Assembly: GCA_963691655.1 (NCBI GenBank) | Contig: OY829329.1 | Coordinates: 16,940,708-17,004,707 of the forward strand | Source: Toxonevra muliebris | Taxonomy: Eukaryota > Arthropoda > Insecta > Diptera > Pallopteridae | Direction: 5' to 3' | DNA length: 64,000 nt | Part shown: one piece after another, positions 24,765-35,905 of the stretch | How positions within the stretch are numbered: the stretch's first letter is position 1 | Layout of the letters: the number at the start of each line of letters is the position of its first letter | Made by a program: the position numbers and the translations under genes | Notes under the pieces: generated by a model | Told to the model about the DNA's origin: nothing | Seen by the model: the letters and a program-made list of their open reading frames with translations, nothing else | Database searches by the model: none

Positions 24765-26090
24765 TGGTTTGAATTTTGAGCAGTTAAATTGAACTTTGAA
24801 AATGCCTGTTCAAATTAGGAGTAATGGGATTAAATTCCGAATGTATTAATTTAAATTCGGAGTAGTCATATTAAACTCCGAAATTATTAATTAAAGTTCG
24901 AAATAGACAAATTGAGCTCTGAAAGTATAAATCCCCATACGGAATAGTCAAATTGAATAAAGAACGCATCAGTTGAAATTCGGACTAATGAAATTTAGCT
25001 CAGTATGGTCCAATTTAAATTCAGAAAAGTTAAAATTTTAGTTAAAAATAGTTCAATTGAATTCTAAACGAAGACGACTTAAAAGAGTAAATTTACATTC
25101 GGAATAGCAAAAAAAAAAAATGGATCATGAAATAGCCAACTTGTTAGCATAGAAGGTAGCGGACAGAAATTACTTACATTGCACTCGAACCCATTGTAGG
25201 AATAGGAACTCAAACGAAGATCATTCTATTCTCGACTTAAACTCTCGATTTGACTTAAAAACGAGGGTTATATATTCCGTTCGGAATCTCAAAAAAAAAA
25301 AAATGTAGGCCCGATTCGGAGTAGTACAATTAAACTTCAGAGGAGTCATTTTGAACTTGAGATATTCAAATTAAATTCAGGAAGTGCTAATATTAAAACG
25401 CAAGAGACAAATGTAACTCCGAAAGCATTAATTTGAATTTTGAACAGTTAAATTGAACTTAGATAACGCCAAATTGAATTCTGAATAGTTAAGCTAAACT
25501 CCGAAAGTATTAATTTAAATTCGGAAATAAAAAATTGAACTCCGAAAGTGTCACTTGTAAAATGGAATAGTCAAACTAAATTAAAAAAGCATTAATTAAT
25601 ATTCGGAATAGTGAAAATTTATTCGGAATAATTCCCATTAAAATTAGGAATAGTTAAATTGAATTCTAAAATTTAATTTGGAATCAAGCTGAACTTAGAA
25701 AGCCGGAGAAACCAAACCAAACTGGAAGTTGACTTAAACTCGTCAATTTACATTCGGAATAGTCAAAATAAATCAAAGAGCAAACCCAAAATAATTAAAC
25801 TCAGAGGATACCCAAAATAACATTCGGAATAATCAAAATATATTTAAAAAGCATTTCATTTGAATTCGTAGTAGTCAAATTGAATTCAAAATAGATAGTT
25901 TTAATTCAAAATAATCTAATTACTTAAATTCCTAAACTATCGTTTTAAATTCAGAGTGATGAAATATATATTAAAAAGCATAAATTTGTTTTTTGAAATG
26001 CCAAGTTGAACTCAGAAAATCATTAATTTGAATTCGGACTAATCAAATTGAATTCTGAAAACTTCAGTTTGAATTCGGAGAAGACGAAAT
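24765..26090 (+). repeat. 41-bp family, array F (forward orientation)
   Basis: Tandem copies of a roughly 41-bp unit made of two similar halves, TTCGGAATAGTCAAATTGAA and CTCCGAAAGT plus ATTAATTTGAA. Four successive units from about 24840 keep the 41-base period almost exactly. The array is interrupted near 25110-25310 by unrelated sequence. Just before it, CGTGTCGTAGTGGTTATGTGC (about 24743) resembles a tRNA A box. Confidence 0.8.
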
Positions 26091-26401
26091 TCAAGGCAAA
26101 AATCAATGAAATGCAAAATAGTAATATTTTCATTTTTTCTTGTTTACTTGCAAATATAGATGTTTGAACTTTTTCCTTTTTACAATTCTATTTCCAATTT
26201 CTAGCTATCTGAATTTATTTAAACGTTAAACAATACTTAATTAAAAGTACAGCATCGCGTCGTCAACATTGTCTACTTTGTATTTAAAATTTCATATAAT
26301 GAAATAACATCAATTTAAATATTTAATTGTGCAATTTTAATTGAGTTATTTTTCTTTCATAATAATTTTTCCCTACTTTGTTTACTGTTGCATAATTTCA
26401 G

Positions 26402-26695
26402 CATACCAAGCGCACTGGTTGGGTACTGCGTGACGTCAACGACTGTGAATCTATCTCTGGTCACATGTATCGCATGAGCATGATGACATTTTTGCTAGAC
26501 GGCACTGAGGGTCTCAATCAGATACGTTGCATGGAATTAGCATTAGTGCATGATTTGGCAGAGAGTCTCGTTGGTGATATAACACCATTTTGCGGTATAT
26601 CAAAAGAGGAAAAACGTGGAATGGAATTTAAAGCAATGGAAGATATCTGTAAATTGATTGAACCAAGAGGCAAGCGGATAATGGAATTGTTTGAG
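26402..26695 (+). CDS. HDDC2: HDDC2-family phosphohydrolase, exon 2 (HD-domain core)
   Basis: This exon has 98 codons, phase 0 at both ends. The acceptor is TTTCAG|CAT and the donor GAG|GTAAAG. It starts HTKRTGWVLRDVND, equivalent to the family's K-x-x-x-RTGW-V. It carries the metal-binding histidine in ESISGHMYRMS and the HD pair in LALVHDLAESLVGDITPF. HDDC2/YfbR enzymes remove the 5' phosphate from deoxynucleoside monophosphates using divalent metal. The usual aspartate before the first histidine (VSDH) is glycine here (ISGH), which is not a metal ligand. Confidence 0.93.
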
Positions 26696-26768
26696 GTAAA
26701 GTGAAAAAAAAAAAGTGTATAGCTAAAATTTGAGAAAATTAATTTTTTGTTTTGTTTTATCTTTCCAG

Positions 26769-27110
26769 GAATATGAACATGGTCAGAGTCCTGAATCAAG
26801 ATTTGTTAAAGATCTTGATCGTTTGGATATGGTAATGCAGGCATTCGAATATGAGAAACGTGACAATTGTTTATTGAAACATCAAGAATTCTTCGATTCA
26901 ACTGCGGGTAAATTTAATCATCCATTTGTTAAGAAGCTCGTTGCTGAAATCTATGAGCAACGTAAAGTGTTGGCAAAAGCTAAAGGTGCTACACCACCAC
27001 CGGTGGTACATGTACCTAATATGGATTTGCCAGTGACGGCGGCAACTAATGGGCACGCAACAGCAGCAGTAGAAGCTGCTGTGACGAGTTCTTCTTCATC
27101 TTCAAGTTGA
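26769..27110 (+). CDS. HDDC2: HDDC2-family phosphohydrolase, exon 3 (C-terminus)
   Basis: After a 73-base intron (26696-26768), 113 codons run to TGA at 27108-27110. EYEHGQSPESRFVKDLDRLD supplies the last HD-domain aspartate (K-D-L-D-R-L-D-M), followed by MVMQAFEYE and the conserved EFFDSTAGKFNHPFVK block near the end of the fold. The last 40 residues (PPPVVHVPN, alanine-rich, then a serine run) are low complexity and variable in the family. The full protein is 281+98+113 = 492 residues. The DIP-family gene points towards this 3' end. Confidence 0.93.
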   Translation, partial: EYEHGQSPESRFVKDLDRLDMVMQAFEYEKRDNCLLKHQEFFDSTAGKFNHPFVKKLVAEIYEQRKVLAKAKGATPPPVVHVPNMDLPVTAATNGHATAAVEAAVTSSSSSSS

Positions 27111-28500
27111 TTGAAAGAGACAGTAGTGAAGCATGAACAAAAGAACGATGATTTAGTTAATTATACGCAGGCACCTACCAATAAGAGTAGTAATAATAGT
27201 TAGTAATTGAGTGTATAATCAATCAACATACACACACATACATACACTTAATTTAAATATACACACAACAAATCAAAATATAAACAAAGAAAAGAAAAAA
27301 ACAAACCAAATGTTATAGAACAATTGTTTTAATTTTACTTAAATTTCTTTTTCTCTCTTTTTTTTTCTTCTTAGTTTTAAGTTGTAATAATCTTGGCAAA
27401 GTTTTCAATTCTATTAAAAAAAAAAAAAAAAAAAACGCTACCAAGAGGTTGTAGTTGAGATTTTTAATTAGTATCAAAAACACATAATTTTTAAAAGCTT
27501 TATTCATGTAAACGAGTAAATGCATCCTAATAATTTATAGTATTTCTTTTAAATCAATGTTCAACGCAAGTTTTAATTAATTAATTTACTAATAATATAT
27601 AAAACTAAAGTCAAAATCACATTTTATTATGTGTAATTATATAAATATGTATGTACAACAAAAATAGAAGACAACAATTTTCCATTTCACAGTAACTAAC
27701 GCTTAAATTCACACATAGAAATTCACTCAAAAACAATCTTCTTCACTTTTTAATTAAATCATATACAATTGTATGTAATTACTTCATATTTTCTTTAAAC
27801 AGCATTAAGTAGTAAAATGTACCTATAATTTTTTTTTTCTCAGGATAAGTACATATAATAAAAAGAAAGACTTAAGTCTTTGAGGTATAACTAAAAACTA
27901 CGCTTGAACTAGCAAAGCGCGTCTGTATTACTTAAGTAACTATGTTTGTTAACACTGTGTAAACTAAAGAAAGCTTAAAGATTCTATGTGAAGGAAAGTA
28001 CACGAGTATGTAAAAGTAAAGTTAATGATTTTTAATTTAATTGTAACTTTAAGTGTTTTAACATTGCTTGAATTGGATACCATTTCCAACACAAATAATA
28101 TGAAATATTGATTATTCAATTTATTTACAATATAAAAAAAAAATTAATTTGTAAACATTCATTCAAACGTTGTTTTTCAAGTAAATATCAGTCTAATTAT
28201 GTTTTTTAAATAAATTTTAAACTTCGCTTTTGTTGCGTATACTTGAATTCTATATTTCTTTCTTTAATAAATAACTAAAATAATTATCCTCAAATTTTTA
28301 GTTTAAATAATGTTTGTTCCTCATCTTTTGTCATTTCAAATTTATGTTTAGTTTTCCTACATTCAATTGTTTTAACTGAAATTATATAAAAAAAAAATAA
28401 AACAAAACAAAAAAAAAAACTAAAAATAAATAAAAAAATAAACAAAGAAAAAAATAATAAATATCTACTATAAATTAAATCACAAAATATTATGTCTTCT
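27111..28500 (+). other. Presumed 3' UTR and downstream AT-rich flank
   Basis: AT-rich sequence with several AATAAA-type signals (for example about 28204, 28266 and 28397) and long A-runs (27417-27434, 28387-28450). It contains no gene. The real cleavage site cannot be placed from sequence alone. Confidence 0.5.
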
Positions 28501-28559
28501 AAAAGACCAACACAATTTGTTGTTTATTTTGCTCAATGGATTTGTATTGGAATTTAGAA

Positions 28560-29580
28560 ATTGTAATTTTGTATTTGGAATAGTCAAGTTGAACTCCGAA
28601 AGTAATAATTCAAATTCGGAATGAACGAGTTATACCCTTAAAAAATTTAATTTGAATTTGTGTTCTTACGTAGAACTTTATGAAGTCCAAGAAATTCCGA
28701 AAGTGTTAGGTTGAATTCGGAATAGTGAAATTGAACTCCTGAAGTTACAGTTAGTATTCGAAAAGTGTTAATTTGAAGTTGGAATAGTAAAATTTGAATT
28801 CGGAGTAATTCAGTTAAGCTCCGAAAATTGCAATATGTATTCAAAATAGTTTTATTGAACTCAAGAAATGTTGAAAAAGTGTCAATTTGAAGTAGGAATA
28901 GTAAAATTTAAATTAATTTAATTAAACTCTGAAAGTGACAATATGTATTCAAAATAATTAGATTGAACTGAGAAAACGTTGATTGAAAGTTGAATTAATC
29001 AATTTAATTTCAGAAAGAGTTACTTTGAATTCGGAATATTCAAATTAAACTCCGAAAAGGACAATATGTCTTGAAAATAATTTATTTGAATTCAGAAAGT
29101 GCCAATTTCAGTTTGGAATAGTAAAATTGGGTTCAAATAAACCTTAATTTCAATTCGGAGCAGGTGAATATAACGTGAAAGTTAAAATAGTCAATTTAAA
29201 TTTAAAAATAGTTACTTTGAATCCGTAATATTCAAATTAAACTCCGAAAGGAACAATATGTATTCAAAATAATTTATTTGAACTCGCATAGTGTCAATTT
29301 GAGGTTGGGATAGTAAAATTTGGCTAAAATAATTCTTTATTTAAATTCGGAGTAGGCGAATATAACATGAAAGTGTTGTTTGAAAGTTAAAGTAGTCAAT
29401 TTAAATTCAGAAAGAGATTTGGAGTATTCAAATTAAACTCCGAAAGGGACAATATGTATTCAAAAAAATTTCTTGAACTCAGGAAGTGTCAATTTAAGGC
29501 TGGTGTGGTAAAATTACGGTAAAATACCACCGGTTTGAATTCGGAGTTGGCAAATATAACTCTTAAAATGAAATTTTACA
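28560..29580 (+). repeat. 41-bp family, array G (forward orientation)
   Basis: About 1 kb of the same repeat as array F. TTCGGAATAGTGAAATTGAA followed by CTCCTGAAGT (about 28716) and TTCGGAGTAATTCAGTTAAG followed by CTCCGAAAAT (about 28799) each fill 41 bases. It lies between the 3' ends of the two convergent genes. Confidence 0.75.
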
Positions 29581-30109
29581 TATTTAATTTCCAATTCAAT
29601 TTTAATATTAACAATAAATTAATGTAATTAATAATTAAGTTTTATTTAATTAAATTATTAAAATTATAATTTAATAAAAGTAAGAAAAGGAGCAGGAACA
29701 AGAAGATTCAAGTTTTGTGAAGTAGTCACAGATTTTTGTGCCATTTTTAGGCAGAATTTACATCTGCAAGAAAATTTTTGAGAGGAAATTGCTGATGAAA
29801 ATAAAATTGAAAGAAATTGCGGTTTCTCATTCATTGTAGAACATGCGAAAATAATAATGAGACCCTCGATCATCCCCAACCTTCAGATTCAGCAAATCAA
29901 AATTCTTAAAAGAAAGTACCACATATTAGACACCATAATGGATGGCTTTTTCCCATGGAAGCTCTGATTTTATTTTAACCCAGTGCCATATGGTACCTTG
30001 TCGCTGAGCCGTCCCTGAGCCAGGTTCAAAAACAATTTTTTTCTCAAGTTACTTTCTTGATCTATCTTCTTTTATGCCCGCTCGTCGTTAATGGGTTAAG
30101 TTAACCCAA

Positions 30110-30228
30110 GGGGGAGTTTACATCTGCAAGAACATTCCTGCAATTTCTTCCAGGAAAATTGCAATGCATGACAAACTACAAATTTCTTTTCTCTGAGCTG
30201 CAATTTTTTTGAAAATGTAAACTCCGCC
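30110..30228. mobile_element. Small MITE, about 120 bp
   Basis: GGGGGAGTTTACATCTGCAA at 30110 faces the inverse of GGCGGAGTTTACATTTTCAA ending at 30228; about 27 bases pair with a few mismatches. A related single end, GGCAGAATTTACATCTGCAA, lies at about 29749, possibly a solo remnant. No target duplication is certain. Confidence 0.5.
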
Positions 30229-30523
30229 TAGACTTAGGCTTGAAAATTTACTACATTATCGACCACTATAAATTTAGCAACCATTTAGAAAAATATTGAA
30301 TATTTATTCATTAATTTATCTGCAGTTTCTCAATAAAACAAAAAAATTTCAAACAAATATTTTTTATTTAAATTTAATAATGATGAAAATGCATAATGTC
30401 AAAATAAATGTGCTGCTTTTGTAGCTGCATTCACTCCAGCCAGTATTCGAAAGAAACTCTGAAAAATTATATAAAATTTATTAATTTAATTCAAATTCTC
30501 TTAATATGCATAAAAAGGCTGAG

Positions 30524-30696
30524 GAAATTCAGGTGTTATGGTATAGAAAGTTAATGTGAAAAATGTTGTTAAAAAAAAAAAAAAACTTAAGAACAATGGC
30601 TCTATAGGCAATAGCCAATGGTTTTCCTTCCCACCTTCAAAAGCAATTAGGTTTGTCCGTCTTTTTTTTTTTGGTTATACCATAATACCTGAATTC
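30524..30696. mobile_element. MITE, about 170 bp
   Basis: GAAATTCAGGTGTTATGGTATA (30524-30545) and the inverse of GAATTCAGGTATTATGGTATA (30696-30676) form a 21-base inverted repeat with one mismatch and one indel. The interior holds A- and T-runs and no coding sequence. Confidence 0.55.
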
Positions 30697-30789
30697 TCTA
30701 CGCATATGGCTTTTTTTATTTTATTAGTACGTACCTTCAATTAATATCAACTGATTGTCACTTGTTTGATGAGAATGATGTATATCCTT

Positions 30790-31530
30790 TTTGGCTTTAT
30801 CTGTAATTTATTTATTTATTTATTTACTTGCGACCTACTGGGCTTAGCCCTTACCGGTTACGAACTTAAACTTTACTCAATTTAACAAAAAATCAAAAAA
30901 GTAAAACTTAGCTTAAAAAATAATAATTTAGTGACCTTTTGAAGCATGTTCTTTACTGCTGAAATCTTAATGAGTAGATATATCATTGCAGCATGACAAA
31001 CAACTGCAAATAAGGTCATTATTTTCATAATTCGTTTTATGAAATGGAACAAGAAACAATGACTTTTCTCTAAGAGCTCTTGCTGGAGCGTAAAAAAGGA
31101 ATGAATTCAAGCAGCTCAGGCGAATTTTATTATCAAGGATATCCTTTACAAACAAGACACCTTGAGTCTTTCACTTCACAGCCTTCACAGTTACATATGT
31201 AGGCATATTCTCTGCATTGAACATTTGGCGAATAGCAAATCTTATGAATCTTTTCTGGATTTTTTCGATGTGATTGATATCACAGACTTAGCAGGGATCT
31301 CAAATAATACTGAGATACTCGAGTATTGACCTGACCAAGCACACATATATCGACTTTAGGGTGAATGAATACAATTCTTTTGAGTTACGTTTTAAAAAAC
31401 CAAGGAGAAAAATAGCATTGAAGATCATGTAGTCTCTATGAGTATTAAAAGAAAATGTGGCATCGAAATGAATGAAGAAATCCTTAACAGTGTTTACTCG
31501 GGAAAATTGTCATTTTCATTTCACAATGAT
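30790..31530 (-). mobile_element. Jockey-superfamily retrotransposon, 3' fragment of the RT domain
   Basis: The minus strand reads, with few interruptions, TVKDFFIHFDATFSFNTHRD, FLLGFLKRNSKE, LVRSILEYLSIIWDPC, HIEKIQKRFIRFAIRQMF and, at the end, PARALREKSLFLVPFHKTNY. This is the familiar C-terminal part of non-LTR reverse transcriptases (thumb and following region). It ends in a (TAAA)n tail, seen on the + strand as TTTA repeats at 30806-30826, which is usual for such elements. A 5'-truncated insertion is the simplest explanation. It lies 0.3 kb downstream of the last DIP exon seen. Confidence 0.75.
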
Positions 31531-31808
31531 TGTGAATTGAAAAAACTATCAATCACAATCATTTCTATGAAAATTTGAAATTCTTTAATCAAACACGTCA
31601 AGCATTGAGAATGTTAAAATTTCAGTTTAAGGTTTTTTGCGGTAGCCAACGACAGTCCTATGCAATCTGAGGAAGTTTGTTGGGGTCTTCTCATCAAGAA
31701 TCTCAGAATTTTTTTTTTTTAGAACTTCTTTGTAAAATTCAATAGGTGCTTAAAAATGAGTATCTTTAAATAAATTAAAATAAAATAAAACATAATTCCA
31801 TAACTTAC

Positions 31809-32090
31809 GATGTATTGTGATTGTCCGTTCCGTTTCGCCCATCATATTCTTTGCTACACATTTGTATTCCCCGAAATCTTTGGCCTTTTGCGGCCTTATA
31901 GTCAAACGCATTACAATTTTGAAAATATTTTCCAATGTCAGCGATTCATAAGTACCACCCTGTATGAATTCTTTATCTTTAAACCAGAAATTCACAGATG
32001 TTGGATGCGATTCGGAAATACATTCCAAGGTAACTTTTTGATCGAAACCAACATAAATTATATCATAACGTGTCCAGATTGTGGGTGCAA
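31809..32090 (-). CDS. DIP-family Ig protein, exon with Ig3
   Basis: Minus-strand exon, 282 bases, acceptor CAATAG|TTGCACCC and donor CATC|GTAAGT. Joined to the previous exon it completes F of N-F-A-P-T-I-W. It encodes the third Ig domain: QKVTLECISESHP (first cysteine), VNFWFKDKEF (core tryptophan), RLTIRPQKAKDFGEYKCVAK (D-x-G-x-Y-x-C) and ETERTITIH. The exon ends in phase 1, so at least one C-terminal exon must follow below 31809. It was not recognised, perhaps because DIP tails (linker and membrane anchor) are poorly conserved. Confidence 0.9.
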
Positions 32091-32172
32091 CTATTGAATA
32101 GATAGAAAAACAATACATAAAATTAAAAAGGTAAAATTACATCATCCAACTTAAATACACTTTACAACTTAC

Positions 32173-32671
32173 AATTTACGACAATCAAGACTCGTTTACT
32201 GACTGTGGGCGGCACTCCATTCGTTGCTATACACAAATATGCCCCCATATTATCACGATTCACATGCCATAACGTTAGATTTGGTCCTTCAATGCTGAAA
32301 ACTTCACGGCCATTTGCTGCTGCTATTATGGGCATATCTTTTTCACGACGCCATGTTATCATTGGTGGTGGTAAACCGGTTGCAGTACATGTTAAACTAA
32401 CATTTTGTCCTTCATGTACGACCAGATCATGACTCGTTTGATAGTCGATGATATCGGGTGGTACTACTACATCCAAATAGCCTACTTGACTTTTCATTGG
32501 ATCTGTATTGATTTGGCACATATACCAGCCTCGATCTGATTCACGTACATCACGTATACGTAATTGCCAGATACGATGTTCCGTGTGACTGATACCGATG
32601 CGGTGATTTTTGGTGATCACGTGATTTTGTATGCTTAGAATTGTTTGAGTGTCTACGCGTAGCCAGGCAAC
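32173..32671 (-). CDS. DIP-family Ig protein, exon with rest of Ig1 and Ig2
   Basis: Minus-strand exon of 499 bases (acceptor GATTAG|GTTGCC, donor AATT|GTAAGT, 82-base intron after it). It starts VAWLRVDTQTILSIQNHVIT, with the Ig1 tryptophan, continues to DRGWYMCQINTDPMK (Ig1 second cysteine) and the YLDVVVPP linker. Ig2 follows: EGQNVSLTCTATGLPPP (first cysteine, N-glycosylation sequon NVS), ITWRREKD, and NMGAYLCIATNGVPPTVSKR. The VDTQTIL, INTDPMKSQ and NGVPP blocks are hallmarks of Drosophila Dpr-interacting proteins, neuronal cell-surface partners of Dpr proteins in synapse specificity. Which DIP paralogue it is was not settled; the eta/theta/iota/zeta group is closest by eye. Confidence 0.92.
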
Positions 32672-33039
32672 CTAATCAGAGGGGGAAAGGAGTAGGAAGA
32701 GATTAAGAGAAAATTAAAGTTATTCCAAGGAATTATATTCAGAATAGATGAAAGGGGAAGGGTTAGGAGAAACTAATAAAGGTCGGCTTGAAGAAAAATT
32801 AAGGTCCTCAGAGTTAGAACGTTTTTTAACGATATAGTGTTGAAAGTCTTGGATCAGTTCTGAAATATGAGTATTAAATTTATGAAAAAAACGCTTGGAT
32901 TCACAAATCGTATTTGTGGGTTCTAAATATAAATTGGAGAAAAACTTTTAAAATATACTACTACAAAATACTTGAGTTTACTTTCTACATATTCAAACAA
33001 AAGATTGGAAGTCTGCTTATGTCACACGAAGCAGGAATC

Positions 33040-33800
33040 TTCTAAGGGAAACTAGACTTTAATCGATCTGTCCGTCTTCCTAACTCTGCTAGTGTATTTC
33101 AGGCTGAACTCCTAGCAATCATGGAGGTAAGCAGGATGCTAAAGACCTTTTGCACTACTAGGTCGCAATCAGTGCTCTTGATTCCGCCGTTACAACATCT
33201 AATCTGTTAAAGCAGTGTAAATAAAGCCTTACGAACCTATCGTGACAGCATAATATTACCCCGGGACACCGGAACACAGAAGGTAATGAAAATGCAGGCT
33301 CTACCCTGCAGAAATCCTTGGCCGAACAGGTATTTACACCACTAATCTCTATAAAATACCTCGCAAGAGCCAATTGGAGATTGACCAGGCTGCCCACTTG
33401 CAAAATAAGCAGAACGATATGGCCCGATTACAACTGGAAACGAAAACGCGTCTCGAGATTGACGGCAGTCATCACTGATTTCTGGCTCATTGGTGAGCAA
33501 GCAGCCAAAATGAGAATCTCACATAACACCACTTGCCGCAGCTGTTACTATCCGGAGGAAAAATATACTATTTCTCACTATCTCTGTGGATGCAAAGCTG
33601 AAGATAATATTTAGTTTAATTAGAAATGGAATATCGAGCATAGGATTAGCAAGGCCTGCAATGCTCTCTAGACTTTTAAGAAAAGGCTCAGCAAGAAAAG
33701 AGGCATTTAACTTTGAGCAGTGTTTTAAAATACACAGCAACCATTCGAACTTTATAGCACAATTACCTAGTCTAATAGGATGCAATAGATAAGGCTTACA
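33040..33800 (+). mobile_element. Non-LTR retrotransposon fragment: RNase H and zinc-knuckle tail
   Basis: The + strand reads SASVFQAELLAIMEVSRMLK (RNase H, with the glutamate of the catalytic set), then after stops and a frame change ITPGHRNTEGNENA, the conserved end of the RNase H fold, and then CRSCYYPEEKYTISHYLCGC, the C-x2-C...H-x3-C-type tail seen in Jockey-superfamily ORF2 proteins. It is inserted antisense to the DIP gene and is clearly dead. Confidence 0.7.
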
Positions 33801-34679
33801 ACTAACCTGAGCTCAGTAAGATCCAAAGATCAACTTGTATTCTAGTTACTGGTTCCTTTTGTTTTCTCTTATTTCAGCCCGACTTCCAACACTCAGGAAG
33901 GTAATTCGTAAGGATCAATCCTAATATTTATTAGGCATAATCAGTTTGGATTTTCCTTGAAAGGCATTCCACCGACCGAGTGCCGCACTTTCTTTTTGCT
34001 TTTTTTTTATTTAGTTTTTCGCTCTCTTACATTAAAAATGTAAAAACTTTATGTAAAAAAAAAATAGAAAGGGAGTGTGGTACTCATTCGGTGAATTCGC
34101 CTTGACTGAGTTAAAATAGATAGTCCGATATCATACAAGGAATTTATCTTTATCGAATAAGAAGATGCGCTTCCAAAAAACAAGACAAGGTTGACATCAC
34201 CGGCAATCTGAAAATGTGATAGAAGGAACTGGAAAGTTTGAAACTGGCAACCTATGATGAAGACAAATGGAAGAGTATGACAATGAGTCCTTTGAGAGAG
34301 CGAACGAAGGCTGTCGTACTCATGTAAAATTACACTTGCGGCCGTTTTCTCAATGTCCTGTTAAGCATTAATCTGAACTTTAATCTAGGGTTAGTAGTAG
34401 TAGTTAGTTCTGATTAGTGCTTAACCGGACATTGTGAAAATGGCTCTAAAGGTTTTTAATTCTAAAATAAAAAACAAAAATATTTTTGGTCTAATTACTT
34501 GAAAATTTTGACTACATGAGAGCATAACGCTGGCAATACTGTAGATATTAATACCCGAATTTGCAGCTTGAGATTCACAAAAGTACTTGACACCTGAAAT
34601 CAGACTAGAGCTTGATATATGTTAAAGCATTTCAGGTGTGCGATATCTCTAAATCGTAAGTAAGGATACTGCACTTTCT

Positions 34680-35115
34680 CACCCAGATTGAGAGAAGGAA
34701 GCTGATGGAAAGAATGCAGACGATGAAACACATAGAAAGGATGACAACGATCGGCTGAGAATGATGCAGAGGGTCGAAGGCATGAAGAAGGTATATAGAA
34801 ACCAGTGCATGACACAGAAGATGGAATCGATCGGAGGATGACCAGGAATGTAAAGGCTAAAGAGAATGGAGATGATATAAATGTTAGAGGGGATGAAGAG
34901 GATACAGTAAACAGAAGACGGAGACGATGCAGACGATAGACAGGATGCAGAAAAGAATAGAGGGGAAGGAAGAAATATAGCGGTTGCAAAGGGTCGAGGG
35001 GATGGAGAGGAAGCAGAAAGGCAGAAAGGATGCAGAGGTTTGATTAAATGGAGAGGATATACACCCCGTGCAGGGGGTAGAGAGCCTGCAGAGGGTAGAG
35101 AGAATGCAGCATTCA
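34680..35115 (+). repeat. Purine-rich minisatellite (GATGCAGA-like)
   Basis: Degenerate short repeats such as GAGGATGCAG, GGATGCAGAAAG and GCAGAGGGTAGAGAG occupy about 430 bases, almost all purine except for the TGC/CAG core. Several long open frames appear on the opposite strand because stop codons are rare in such sequence; they are not genes. Confidence 0.65.
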
Positions 35116-35124
35116 TGGGACACT

Positions 35125-35770
35125 AGACAATAGGGGAGAGCATTACTTCGTATATCATGCAACTCACATTGCAGAAGTTGCAAAGACATGGACATAACTA
35201 ATGGAGGCTCTCTTTCACTTCCTTTGCCATTGCCCGGCTCTTGTCATGACTAGACTAAACGGATTCCATAAAACTTCTCCAAACAATTTAAGAATGAGAA
35301 TTTCAGAATTAAGACTAGAAATCTTCTTTAATTTCTTATTACTTTCACGACTGACCTTAAACCTTTGGAAGTTTTTTTATTATTTTCAAATATCTTAATG
35401 CAAATTTCTGAAAACATAAACGATGGTCACATTTTCAACCCAAAAAATCTTCCAAAACGTGCTTAAAAAAAAAAAATTATAATATTTTGTCTTTATTTTG
35501 ATCTTGTAAGGCTCGGAACTAGTATTTCCTAAGCTCATCCAAAAGTAAAATTAAAAAAAAAAAAAAATATATCTTGTGGGGACCAATTGCAGATGGAACA
35601 GATGAAGGAGATCATCATAACTTATCCACAAAACCTTACAGAATTCGTCAAGACTGACGGCAGTCATTCTTGGATTCTGACGTGTTGATGAGGAAGCAGG
35701 CTAAATGGGAGTCCTATACAACACATCTACTATGGTAGATGTAAATATCCAGAGTCGCTAGTTTCAATTT
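35125..35770 (+). mobile_element. Second and third fragments of an RNase H-tail retrotransposon
   Basis: At 35150-35260 the + strand reads CNSHCRSCKDMD and then, in another frame, MEALFHFLCHCPALVMTRLN, like the zinc-knuckle tail in the 33.0-33.8 kb fragment. At about 35655-35760, GACGGCAGTCATTCTTGGAT onward parallels 33461-33550 (GACGGCAGTCATCACTGATT) at the nucleotide level. The pieces are out of order, which suggests nested or repeated insertions. Confidence 0.5.
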
Positions 35771-35905
35771 AACCTAATATTAAACTCTTTCCATTATTCC
35801 GACGCCTTTTTGTAGACTGCACCGAAAATTCAACATCAATCTCTAATATTTGCACTCATTTCCCCCATACTCTCCATACTCGTATATGTAAATAGTTGTG
35901 CTTAC

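Larger units (their letters stand above)
6106..26401 (+). other. Intron 1 of the HDDC2-family gene (20.3 kb)
   Basis: It begins GTAAGTAG and ends in a pyrimidine-rich stretch and TTTCAG|CAT. It holds array A (6.85-7.69 kb), a Tc1-type MITE, a SINE, a dead mariner, an internally deleted DD37D element, two transposase remnants and two arrays of the 41-bp family. The unassigned parts (about 6110-6840, 7700-9490, 9830-12130, 14355-16255, 18320-20860, 21955-23835, 26095-26401) are AT-rich and show no gene. Within 9830-12130, about 10535-10640 and 11505-11595 look like diverged copies of one sequence (both with TATCTAGTAGTT and later ATGAGGAAAA or GTGAGGAAAA). Confidence 0.75.
32672..35905 (-). other. 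DIP-family intron (3.2 kb), invaded by retrotransposon fragments
   Basis: The donor is TTTAAG|GTAAGC (minus strand, GT at 35905-35904) and the acceptor GATTAG|GTT. Besides the fragments listed separately, 32680-33030, 33810-34670 and 35775-35900 hold no gene or recognisable element. Confidence 0.8.

Noticed and set aside
29664..29879. Minus-strand frame as the missing DIP C-terminal exon
   Set aside because: It has no fitting acceptor in the needed phase and no hydrophobic anchor or family tail; it overlaps low-complexity DNA.
34600..35195. Long minus-strand open frames rich in serine and proline
   Set aside because: They are the complement of a purine-rich minisatellite, where stops are rare; no domain or splice context supports them.
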